DNA of 12,004 bases. Origin: an uncultured Eubacteriales bacterium (GTDB lineage: Bacteria; Bacillota; Clostridia; UBA1381; UBA9506). Made by a program: the position numbers and the translations under genes. Position 1 is the first letter of the stretch. The number at the start of each line of letters is the position of its first letter. Positions 1 to 5,832 of this stretch are shown in pieces. The stretch spans positions 1 through 12,004 of the forward strand of contig UQYH01000073.1 in assembly GCA_900545185.1 (NCBI GenBank), in the 5' to 3' direction. Under the pieces are notes generated by a model, which made no database searches, was not told the DNA's origin, and saw nothing but the letters and a program-made list of their open reading frames with translations.

Positions 1-15
1 CATGCTAAACCCTCT
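1..15 (-). other. Putative start of next gene (RBS and ATG at the window edge)
   Basis: On the minus strand an AGAGGG Shine-Dalgarno-like sequence (10-15) is followed after 6 bases by ATG at 3-1, exactly at the window edge. This is the right geometry for the start of the next gene downstream of acpP. In many Firmicutes that gene would be rnc (RNase III), but no coding sequence is visible, so identity cannot be given. Confidence 0.35.
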
Positions 16-33
16 TTTGGAAGTCAATCCTTC

Positions 34-64
34 ATGAAAGCCCGTAAGGCACCCGGGCTTTCAT
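34..64 (-). repeat. 11-bp perfect inverted repeat (leader hairpin or weak terminator)
   Basis: Arms 34-44 and 54-64 pair perfectly over 11 bp around a 9-base loop, with a GC-rich inner half (CCCG/CGGG). On the minus strand no U-tract follows, so it is not a classical terminator in the main direction of transcription. On the plus strand a T-run (80-87) lies too far away to be convincing. It sits between acpP and the presumed next gene, so it could be part of that gene's leader. A 10-codon ORF occupies the same bases (see findings). Confidence 0.5.
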
Positions 65-110
65 AAAGCATCGCTCTTTATTTTTTTCACATATAAAAAT
101 CAGCAAACAC

Positions 111-151
111 TGAAAGAGCTGCAGCAAAATGATGACACCCTGCTGCAGCTC
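111..151 (-). terminator. Hairpin downstream of acpP, probable terminator
   Basis: An 11-bp perfect stem (116-126 with 141-151, core GAGCTGCAGCA) with a 14-base loop starts 5 bases after the acpP stop codon. On the minus strand the stem is followed by TTTC and later a further T-rich stretch. The U-tract is weak, so efficiency is uncertain, but the position right after the plsX-acpP unit fits transcription termination or 3'-end protection. Confidence 0.5.
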
Positions 152-156
152 CGGTT

Positions 157-387
157 TTAAGAATTTGCTTTAATGTACTCAACAACATCGCCGACAGTTT
201 TAATGTTTTCTGCTTCACCGTCAGCCATTTCCATATCAAATTCTTCTTCAAGAGCCATCACAAGCTCCACAATGTCCAAAGAATCCGCACCCAAATCATC
301 AATAAAGGATGAATCCATGGTTATACTTTTTTCATCTGCACCCAATTGCTCGGCTACAATGCTTTTCACTCTTTCAAATTCCATCAT
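157..387 (-). CDS. acpP: Acyl carrier protein
   Basis: Small acidic carrier that holds growing fatty acyl chains as thioesters on a 4'-phosphopantetheine arm during type II fatty acid synthesis in the cytoplasm. The protein is 76 aa with the hallmark DSLDIVEL motif; the attachment serine is Ser36 counted from the first Met. The strongly acidic helix II after it (ALEEEFDMEM) is the usual docking surface for partner enzymes. The start is one of two adjacent ATG codons (385-387 or 382-384), preceded by GGAGGTG at 391-397. An in-frame extension upstream to 450 exists but lacks ACP similarity and is rejected. It lies about 80 bases after plsX with no clear terminator between, so it is probably co-transcribed with it; plsX-acpP adjacency is common in Firmicutes. 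Identification is essentially certain; only the choice between the two Met codons is open. Confidence 0.97.
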   Translation of the reverse strand: MMEFERVKSIVAEQLGADEKSITMDSSFIDDLGADSLDIVELVMALEEEFDMEMADGEAENIKTVGDVVEYIKANS

Positions 388-467
388 TTTCACCTCCATA
401 TAAACCGTGATCCTGTGTACATACAATTTCATATGAATGTAAGGAAACATGCCGAAGCAGGCTTCCG

Positions 468-1493
468 TTATTCCGTTGTTTCCTCTGCCGCTTCGTTTTC
501 GGCGGCAACTTCTATTGCGGCCTTAATTTTATCATTCACACCGGCCGAAAGATACCGGCTTGCGGCCTTGATACAGTTTGCTATGGCCACCCTGTCCGAG
601 CTGCCGTGCGCTTTAAACACAACGCCGTCTATCCCTAAAAACGGTGCGCCGCCATACGCAGAATAATCCATTTGATTTTTAATGGATTGTAAGCCCGGTT
701 TTAAAATCCCGGCCGCCAGCTTTGTGGCAAAGCTTTTAAAAAACACCTGCTTCAACATCGAAAACAAGGTCGAGGCCGTACCTTCAATCAGCTTAATCAC
801 AACATTTCCGGTAAACCCGTCGCAAACCACAACATCGGCCGAACCGGATAAAACATAGCGCGGCTCTATATTGCCCATAAAATTCAAATTTTCCTGCTTT
901 AAAAGCTGATGCGCTTCTTTTGTCAAGGCATTTCCTTTTGCTTCCTCCGCTCCGATATTGAGCAGCGCAACGCGGGGATTTTCTATATTTAAAACACTTG
1001 AAGCGTAAATAGAACCCATCTGCGCAAACTGCACCAAATGCTGCGGACGGCAATCTGCATTTGCGCCGACATCCAGTAATACGCCGGGGTTTTTGCCGAC
1101 TGTCGGCATAACTGTTGTCAATGCCGGACGCTTAATGCCTTTCATGCGACCCAAAATACGGAACGCACCGGCAAGATACGCACCTGTATTACCGGCCGAA
1201 ACAACTGCATCGGCCTTCCCCTCTTTCACCAGACGCAAAGAAACCACAAGCGATGAATCCTTTTTATGCCGAACGGCTTCAACGGGATGATCCCCCGTTT
1301 CAATCACTTCACTTGCATTGCAAATGGTAATGCGCCCTTCCGGCACGGCTTCTTTTCGCAAAATATCTGCAATTTCCTGCTCACGGCCGACCATAATAAT
1401 ATCATCATCTATTTCTTGTATTGCCGCAACACAGCCTTTTACAATTTCGTGCGGCGCATGGTCTCCGCCAAACGCATCTACTGCTATTTTCAA
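468..1493 (-). CDS. plsX: Phosphate acyltransferase PlsX
   Basis: Converts acyl-ACP plus phosphate to acyl-phosphate, the donor that PlsY uses to make lysophosphatidic acid, so it links fatty acid synthesis to membrane phospholipid synthesis at the inner face of the membrane. Family motifs are clear: N-terminal KIAVDAFGGDHAP, SAGNTGA near residue 100, GVLLDVGANADC, CDGFTGNVVIK, and GAPFLGIDGVVFKAHGSSD near the C-terminus. Length is 341 aa from the chosen start, close to the usual 330-340. The start is placed at TTG (1491-1493): a GGAAGG Shine-Dalgarno lies 8 bases upstream, and the protein then begins MKIAVDA as in known PlsX. The GTG three codons earlier (1500-1502) overlaps the Shine-Dalgarno itself. 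The C-terminus is Glu/Ala-rich. It has its own promoter overlapping the uvrC stop and is followed by acpP. Confidence 0.96.
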   Translation of the reverse strand: MKIAVDAFGGDHAPHEIVKGCVAAIQEIDDDIIMVGREQEIADILRKEAVPEGRITICNASEVIETGDHPVEAVRHKKDSSLVVSLRLVKEGKADAVVSAGNTGAYLAGAFRILGRMKGIKRPALTTVMPTVGKNPGVLLDVGANADCRPQHLVQFAQMGSIYASSVLNIENPRVALLNIGAEEAKGNALTKEAHQLLKQENLNFMGNIEPRYVLSGSADVVVCDGFTGNVVIKLIEGTASTLFSMLKQVFFKSFATKLAAGILKPGLQSIKNQMDYSAYGGAPFLGIDGVVFKAHGSSDRVAIANCIKAASRYLSAGVNDKIKAAIEVAAENEAAEETTE

Positions 1494-1507
1494 AGGATAC
1501 ACCTTCC
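1491..1507 (-). promoter_or_regulatory. Ribosome binding site deciding a TTG start for plsX
   Basis: GGAAGG (1502-1507), then 8 bases, then TTG (1491-1493). The competing in-frame GTG at 1500-1502 begins with the last G of the Shine-Dalgarno, so it cannot use that sequence. Homology (MKIAVDA...) also begins at the TTG. Confidence 0.75.
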
Positions 1508-1529
1508 TTTTTTGGTTATTCCACTCAAA

Positions 1530-1558
1530 AGTATATTATATATTACCGAAAATTTCAA
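1530..1558 (-). promoter_or_regulatory. Sigma-70-type promoter for plsX-acpP
   Basis: TTGAAA (1553-1558), 17-base spacer, TATACT (1530-1535). The -35 overlaps the uvrC stop codon. The expected transcription start is near 1523, giving a leader of about 30 bases before the plsX TTG. The spacer is very AT-rich. I see no FapR-type operator here. Confidence 0.75.
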
Positions 1559-3414
1559 GGCTTTTCATGAAAAAAGTTGTAAACATTTTGTGAAACACGC
1601 TCCGACAGTCCGGGAACCTGCTTCAGTTCATCAACTTCTGCCTTTTTAATGGCCGAAATGGTTTTAAAATGCCGCATCAGCTTTTTTCTTGTCTCCTTAC
1701 CCACACCTTCAATATTTTCCAGTGCAGAGCCGGTAATATGCTTGCTCCGCAGCTTTTTGTGATAAGTTATGGCAAAACGGTGCACTTCCTCCTGCAAGGA
1801 GGATAAAAGCCGAAACGATTCGGATGTTTTCAAAAATTCAATCTCTTTCCCCTCGCTGTTCACCACACCGCGTGTTCTGTGCCTGTCATCCTTTACCATT
1901 CCAAACAGCGGAATATCGGCATCCATCATTTCTAAGAGTGCGGCAATGGCGTTCACCTGTCCTTTGCCGCCGTCTAACAAAATCAAATCAGGCAGCGGCA
2001 AAAACTTGGGGCTTGATAGGGTTTCTGCCGCCTGTTGTTCCGCTTCGTCACGTGCGTGACGGAATCTGCGGTACAACACCTCTGTCATACTTTGATAATC
2101 GTCACCGCCTGCGGCTGTTTCAATTTTAAACCGACGATATCGGCTGCGTGCCGGCTTGCCGTCCTGAAACACCACCATAGAGGCCACCGGGTCACTGCCG
2201 GCCGTGTGTGATATATCGTATGATTCAATCCGCTTGGGAAGAACCGGCAAGCCAAGCTTTTCCTTTAATTCAACCAAGCTTTTGGGAATGTTGCGTCCGC
2301 TGTTTCGCAGCAGTTGATCGACTGCGTTTTGTCTGGCGTTTTTGCAGGCCATTTCCGTCAGCCTCTTTTTTTCGCCGCGCTGCGGACACTTAACCGTTAT
2401 TTTCTGTCCGCTTTTTTGCGTCAGCCAATCCGCAATCAGTTCTTCTTCATCGCTCGGAAAACAGGTATAAACGGTTTTGGGAATGTCATTTGTTTCGGCA
2501 TAAAATTGCTTTAAAAATTCGCTGCATAGCGCGCCGTCCTCAATATCTGCCGTTTTATCCAGCACCGTACTGCGCCTTCCCAACAGGCGGCCGCGGCGAA
2601 TAAAGAATACTTCGCTGTATGTTTTGTTGCCCTGTCTGTAAAAGCCGATGACATCTTCATCACTTTGCCGCTCGGAAATGATTTTTTGCCGTTCTTCCAG
2701 GCGGTGTATGGCCGATATTTTATCCCGTAAAAGCGCCGCTCTTTCAAATTCCAACGCCTCCGATGCCGCCTGCATATCGTTTTCCAATTCGCGGAGAATT
2801 TCAGCATGGTCGCCTTCAAAAAAGCCGCAGGCCTTTGCAATCAGCTTTCGGTAAGCTTCCCGCGTAATCGGACGGACGCACGGCGCAATGCATTGCTCAA
2901 TATGGGCATTTAAGCACTCCTTACGCTTGCCCATATCGTTCGGCATTTTCAGGCTGCACGTCGGCAGCTTACAAAGCTTGCATGCCATGTCAATCGCTTC
3001 ACGCACGGCAGCGCCGCTGGTATACGGTCCATAGTAACGCGAACCGTCTTTAATCATTCTGCGCGCCAAAAAAATCTGCGGAAAATCCTCACGGATGGTC
3101 ACTTTAATGTACGGATAATGCTTGTCATCCTTTAATAAAATATTGTAATACGGTTTGTGTTTTTTAATTAAATTGCACTCTAAAATCAGCGCTTCCAGTT
3201 CGCTGTCTGTAATAATATATTCAAACGTATCAATGTTAGAGACCATGGCACGCACCTTGGGCGTGTGCTTTTCAACCGCCGTAAAATACTGCTTCAGGCG
3301 GTTTTTTAAAATTTTGGCCTTTCCGACATAAATAATGCGCCCGGCCTTATCCTTCATCAGATAAACGCCCGGTTCTTCCGGTAAATTTAACAGTTTTTCT
3401 TTATCCAGTTTCAT
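1555..3414 (-). CDS. uvrC: UvrABC system protein C (excinuclease subunit)
   Basis: Makes the 3' and 5' incisions around bulky DNA lesions once UvrA/UvrB has located damage (nucleotide excision repair). The protein is 619 aa with the full domain order: N-terminal GIY-YIG nuclease (GVYLMKD from residue 16, then IIYVGKAKILKNRLKQYF), a UVR/UvrB-binding segment (ALEFERAALLRDKI, roughly residues 195-230), the RNase H-like C-terminal nuclease (IESYDISHTAGSDPVASMVVF, later LILLDGGKGQVNA), and tandem helix-hairpin-helix motifs (IEGVGKETRKKLM, VPGLSERVSQNVY) at the end. The start is ATG at 3412-3414, behind GGGGAGGG; the protein then begins MKLDKEKLLNLPEEPGVY as in homologues. A longer in-frame start at a GTG (3454-3456) lies inside the terminator stem and is rejected. 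A terminator sits only 16 bases upstream, so expression must depend on read-through or an unseen promoter. Confidence 0.97.
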   Translation of the reverse strand: MKLDKEKLLNLPEEPGVYLMKDKAGRIIYVGKAKILKNRLKQYFTAVEKHTPKVRAMVSNIDTFEYIITDSELEALILECNLIKKHKPYYNILLKDDKHYPYIKVTIREDFPQIFLARRMIKDGSRYYGPYTSGAAVREAIDMACKLCKLPTCSLKMPNDMGKRKECLNAHIEQCIAPCVRPITREAYRKLIAKACGFFEGDHAEILRELENDMQAASEALEFERAALLRDKISAIHRLEERQKIISERQSDEDVIGFYRQGNKTYSEVFFIRRGRLLGRRSTVLDKTADIEDGALCSEFLKQFYAETNDIPKTVYTCFPSDEEELIADWLTQKSGQKITVKCPQRGEKKRLTEMACKNARQNAVDQLLRNSGRNIPKSLVELKEKLGLPVLPKRIESYDISHTAGSDPVASMVVFQDGKPARSRYRRFKIETAAGGDDYQSMTEVLYRRFRHARDEAEQQAAETLSSPKFLPLPDLILLDGGKGQVNAIAALLEMMDADIPLFGMVKDDRHRTRGVVNSEGKEIEFLKTSESFRLLSSLQEEVHRFAITYHKKLRSKHITGSALENIEGVGKETRKKLMRHFKTISAIKKAEVDELKQVPGLSERVSQNVYNFFHEKP

Positions 3415-3430
3415 TCCCTCCCCGCATAAG

Positions 3431-3457
3431 AAAAAAGGTGCGCCCGTAAAGCGCACC
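3431..3457 (-). terminator. Intrinsic terminator between HPr and uvrC
   Basis: On the minus strand a 7-bp GC-rich stem (GGTGCGC / GCGCACC, arms 3451-3457 and 3437-3443) with a 7-base loop is followed directly by six T residues (3431-3436). It begins 19 bases after the HPr stop and ends 16 bases before the uvrC ATG. This is a textbook Rho-independent terminator, placed where it would reduce transcription into uvrC. Confidence 0.85.
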
Positions 3458-3476
3458 CCTCTGTTACCGTGATATA

Positions 3477-3752
3477 TTATTCGTCCTTATCGTCATCAAG
3501 ATTTGCGCCGATTAAAACCGTCAGTGCATCCAGTGCTTCTTGCTCATCTGCCCCATCGGCGATAACCGTGATTTTTGTTCCCTTGGTAATCCCCAGAGAG
3601 AGAACGCCCAGAAGGCTTTTTGCGTTTACCCGACGGTCGTTTTTCTCTACCCAAATGCCGGATTTAAACTCGTTAGACTTCTGTATAAAAAATGTAGCGG
3701 GTCTGGCATGAAGGCCAACCTGATTTTGCACTACAACCTCTTTCGATAACAT
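3477..3752 (-). CDS. ptsH: HPr family phosphocarrier protein
   Basis: Cytoplasmic phosphocarrier of the sugar phosphotransferase system: receives phosphate from enzyme I on His15 and passes it to sugar-specific EIIA. In Firmicutes, phosphorylation of Ser46 by HPr kinase makes it a carbon catabolite repression cofactor. The active-site signature GLHARPA places His at residue 15, and NAKSLLG places Ser at residue 46; both are intact, so this is not a Crh-type protein lacking His15. Length is 91 aa, slightly longer than the usual 85-88 because of an acidic tail (DDDKDE). The start is ATG 3750-3752 with AGAAGGAG 8 bases upstream. It is not beside a ptsI gene, so assignment as the main ptsH rather than a paralogue is inferred. 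It has its own promoter and a terminator after it. Confidence 0.93.
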   Translation of the reverse strand: MLSKEVVVQNQVGLHARPATFFIQKSNEFKSGIWVEKNDRRVNAKSLLGVLSLGITKGTKITVIADGADEQEALDALTVLIGANLDDDKDE

Positions 3753-3784
3753 TCAAACCGCTCCTTCTCTGAATCATTGCCGTA

Positions 3785-3796
3785 AAACAATTGTTT
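3785..3796. repeat. 12-bp perfect palindrome in the HPr leader
   Basis: AAACAATTGTTT lies between the predicted HPr transcription start and its ribosome binding site. It is AT-rich and could be a regulator-binding site, or chance in an AT-rich leader. No known operator is recognised. Confidence 0.3.
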
Positions 3797-3811
3797 GACC
3801 GTTTTGCAGCA

Positions 3812-3823
3812 TAACAGATGTTC
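3812..3823 (-). promoter_or_regulatory. Degenerate LexA (SOS) box-like sequence in the HPr-uvrC leader
   Basis: Minus-strand GAACATCTGTTA matches the Gram-positive LexA/DinR core GAAC-N4-GTTC except for the last base. It lies about 30 bases downstream of the predicted HPr transcription start. A seven-base match of this kind is expected about once by chance in 12 kb, so the call rests on its position ahead of uvrC. Confidence 0.25.
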
Positions 3824-3857
3824 ACCGTCTTTTACAATTATTAAAACTCACTAAATT

Positions 3858-3886
3858 ATCATACTAAATTTTTTGCAATCTGTCAA
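3858..3886 (-). promoter_or_regulatory. Consensus sigma-70-type promoter for HPr
   Basis: TTGACA (3881-3886), exactly 17 bases, TATGAT (3858-3863). The expected transcription start is near 3851, leaving a leader of about 100 bases before the HPr ATG. This is one of the best promoter matches in the window. The rest of the glyS-HPr gap (3753-3933) shows no ORF, and I see no convincing terminator for glyS. Confidence 0.85.
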
Positions 3887-3933
3887 TATAAAATTCAAAA
3901 TTTGTTCATAGTTTATTTGAGCAAAAGAAGCAA

Positions 3934-5328
3934 TTAAAACTTTAAACGCTCCTCCAAATAGTCGGCAACCTCTTCAATTTTCAGAGTAACCTGCTCCATT
4001 GTGTCGCGTTCACGAACCGTGACAGTGCCGTTTTCAGGGCTGTCAAAGTCGTATGTAATGCAGAAAGGCGTTCCGATTTCATCCTGACGGCGATAACGCT
4101 TGCCAATGCTGCCCGTTTCATCAAAATCACACATAAAATGTCCTGCCAGCTGCTGATACAGCTCCATAGCACCCTCAGAGAGCTTTTTGGAAAGCGGCAG
4201 GATGGCTGCTTTAATCGGTGCAATTGCCGGATGGAAATGCATAACCACACGCGTATCGTTCTCGCCGACTTTTTCTTCGTCATATGCTTCGGTTAAAAAG
4301 GCAAGCGTCATGCGGTCGGCACCAAGCGACGGCTCAATGCAGTACGGTATATATTTTTCTCCGCTAATCGGATCTGTATACTCAAAATTTTCGCCGGAAT
4401 GTGTGGCATGCTGTTTCAGGTCAAAATCGGTACGGTCTGCCACACCCCATAATTCACCCCAGCCAAAGGGGAACATAAATTCAATATCGGTGGTTGCATT
4501 GCTGTAATGCGAAAGCTCCTCCGGTGAATGATCACGGAATTTCAGGCTTTCTTCGCGAATCCCCAAAGATAACAGCCAATTTCTGCAAAATTCTTTCCAG
4601 TAAGAGAACCATTTCAAGTCCTCTCCGGGTGCGCAGAAAAATTCAAGCTCCATCTGTTCAAATTCACGAATACGGAAAATAAAGTTACCGGGCGTAATTT
4701 CGTTACGGAAGGATTTACCAACCTGACCAATGCCGAACGGAACCTTTTTACGGGTTGTTCTTTGTACGTTTTTACAGTTAACAAAAATACCCTGTGCGGT
4801 TTCGGGACGCAGGTAAAGCTCAGATGTGCTGTCTTCCGTTACGCCCTGGAAGGTTTTGAACATCAGGTTAAATTTACGAATATCGGTAAAATTCTTTTTG
4901 CCGCATTTGGGACATACAATGTCATCATGGCTGTTGATAAATTCCAGCATTTTTTCGTTGCTCCAGCCATCCACAACAGCCGGCTCGCCTTTGGCTTTTA
5001 AATAATCTTCAATTAAGTTATCGGCACGGTAGCGCGCTTTACACTCGCGGCAATCCATTAACGGATCAGAAAATCCGCCCACGTGACCGGAGGCCACCCA
5101 GGTTTGGGAATTCATTAAAATGGCCGCATCAAGACCAACATTGTACGGGGATTCCTGTATGAATTTTTTCCACCATGCACGTTTTACGTTGTTTTTCAGT
5201 TCAACACCCAACGGGCCGTAATCCCACGCGTTTGCCAAACCGCCGTAAATTTCAGAGCCGGGATACACAAACCCTCTGCCCTTGCACAGCGCCACAATTT
5301 TATCCATCGTTTTTTCTGTATTATTCAT
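3934..5328 (-). CDS. glyS: Glycyl-tRNA synthetase (single-chain, alpha2 type)
   Basis: Charges tRNA-Gly with glycine using ATP, in the cytoplasm. The protein is 464 aa, the size of the homodimeric Bacillus-type class II enzyme, unrelated to the alpha2-beta2 GlyQ/GlyS form. Visible features: N-terminal RGFVYPGSEIYGG; a four-cysteine putative zinc site (Cys93, Cys96, Cys139, Cys142); class II motif 2 region (FRNEITPGNF through EQMELEFF, about 207-230); NATTDIEF and PFGWGELWGVA; motif 3 EPSLGADRMTLAF (332-344); and a C-terminal anticodon-binding domain from about 360 containing DETGSIGKRYRRQDEIGTPF. The start is ATG 5326-5328 with GGAGGG 7 bases upstream. The reading frame stays open another 47 codons upstream into the promoter and rnpB, but that part is not protein. 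It has its own promoter; no clear terminator follows. Confidence 0.98.
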   Translation of the reverse strand: MNNTEKTMDKIVALCKGRGFVYPGSEIYGGLANAWDYGPLGVELKNNVKRAWWKKFIQESPYNVGLDAAILMNSQTWVASGHVGGFSDPLMDCRECKARYRADNLIEDYLKAKGEPAVVDGWSNEKMLEFINSHDDIVCPKCGKKNFTDIRKFNLMFKTFQGVTEDSTSELYLRPETAQGIFVNCKNVQRTTRKKVPFGIGQVGKSFRNEITPGNFIFRIREFEQMELEFFCAPGEDLKWFSYWKEFCRNWLLSLGIREESLKFRDHSPEELSHYSNATTDIEFMFPFGWGELWGVADRTDFDLKQHATHSGENFEYTDPISGEKYIPYCIEPSLGADRMTLAFLTEAYDEEKVGENDTRVVMHFHPAIAPIKAAILPLSKKLSEGAMELYQQLAGHFMCDFDETGSIGKRYRRQDEIGTPFCITYDFDSPENGTVTVRERDTMEQVTLKIEEVADYLEERLKF

Positions 5329-5367
5329 CGGTACCCTCCATGTTGATTCAAAATAGTTCCTATATAT

Positions 5368-5396
5368 AGTGTAGCTCTTTCCGAAAAATTTGTCAA
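5368..5396 (-). promoter_or_regulatory. Sigma-70-type promoter for glyS
   Basis: TTGACA (5391-5396), 17-base spacer, TACACT (5368-5373). The expected transcription start is near 5361, about 33 bases before the glyS ATG. Such a short leader leaves no room for a T-box riboswitch. Confidence 0.8.
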
Positions 5397-5409
5397 GACC
5401 TATGCCCGG

Positions 5410-5430
5410 AAAAAGCATTCTGACAAGTGC
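5410..5430 (-). terminator. Possible weak terminator of rnpB
   Basis: Just after the 3' strand of RNase P helix P1 a small imperfect hairpin (arms 5425-5430 and 5415-5420, one mismatch and one wobble, 4-base loop) is followed on the minus strand by five T residues (5410-5414). The stem is short, so this is tentative, but position and U-tract fit the end of the RNA. Confidence 0.45.
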
Positions 5431-5769
5431 AAGCAGCCCTATAAGCCGAGTTTTGTATTGGATGATCATCTATCTAGACCGACTGTTACCAGCCGGTTCA
5501 AGCCACCGCCAAGTATAGGCATGCCGGGCCGACTCAGCCTATACGAGCCAATACGGTGTTGCTTCGGATGGGGTTTACAGAGCCGCGACGTCTCCGCCGC
5601 GCTGGTGAGCTCTTACCTCACCTTTCCACCATCGCCGGATAACCGGCAGTCTATTTCTGTTGCACTTTCCTTAGAGTCGCCTCCACCGGGAGTTACCCGG
5701 CACCCTGCCCTGCGAAGCTCGGACTTTCCTCGTTGACGCAAGCGCCCCCGCGACCATCTGGACTGCTTA
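5429..5769 (-). ncRNA. rnpB: RNase P RNA (type A-like)
   Basis: Catalytic RNA of ribonuclease P, which removes 5' leaders from precursor tRNAs. About 340 nt. Conserved blocks read on the minus strand: GAGGAAAGTCCGAGC followed by GCAGGGCAGGGTGCCGGGTAA (about 5694-5732), AAGGAAAGTGCAACAGAAA (about 5656-5674), GAGGTAAGAGCTCACC and GTAAACCCCATCCGAAGCAA in the middle, and the 3' signature CAAAACTCGGCTTATAG (about 5440-5456). Helix P1 closes the molecule: 5760-5768 pairs with 5431-5439 (9 bp including one G-U). The layout, including a long P15-type hairpin (5513-5520 with 5537-5544), resembles type A, found in most Clostridia, rather than Bacillus type B. The 5' end agrees with the promoter prediction. 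Its loop around 5521-5536 lacks an obvious GGU motif (see findings). Apparent ORFs over this region are artefacts. Confidence 0.96.
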
Positions 5770-5775
5770 TTGTTA

Positions 5776-5805
5776 AGTATATCACACCTATCGGCCGCTT
5801 GTCAA
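5776..5805 (-). promoter_or_regulatory. Strong promoter of rnpB
   Basis: TTGACA (5800-5805), 18-base spacer, TATACT (5776-5781) with an extended -10 (TGATATACT). The predicted start at about 5769 coincides with the first base of RNase P RNA helix P1, so there is essentially no extra leader. A strong promoter fits an abundant stable RNA. Confidence 0.85.
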
Positions 5806-5832
5806 TAAAAACAAAGCATCATGCTTCTTTTT
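5806..5832 (-). terminator. Possible terminator overlapping the end of the Nudix gene
   Basis: AAGCA / TGCTT arms with a 3-base loop span the TGA stop of the Nudix gene (5819-5821). On the minus strand the stem is followed by a T-rich run (GTTTTTATT) and can extend by pairing with the preceding A-run. On the plus strand it is also followed by a long T-run, so it could work both ways. The core stem is short. Confidence 0.4.

Noticed and set aside
388..450. N-terminal extension of acpP (21 codons)
   Set aside because: No ACP has such an extension; GGAGGTG sits inside it just before the MM start.
451..467. Small GAAGC/GCTTC repeat between plsX and acpP as a terminator
   Set aside because: The loop would be about two bases or the stem only four base pairs, with no U-tract.
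2511..2840. Minus-strand 109-codon ORF inside uvrC
   Set aside because: Alternative frame of a well-conserved gene, composition atypical (Arg/Lys/Cys-rich), no ribosome binding site recognised.
5329..5469. In-frame extension of glyS by 47 codons upstream
   Set aside because: It runs through the glyS promoter and into the conserved 3' end of rnpB, has no similarity to GlyRS, and the downstream ATG has an excellent ribosome binding site.
5458..5736. Plus-strand ORF of 92 codons
   Set aside because: It lies entirely antisense to the conserved RNase P RNA.
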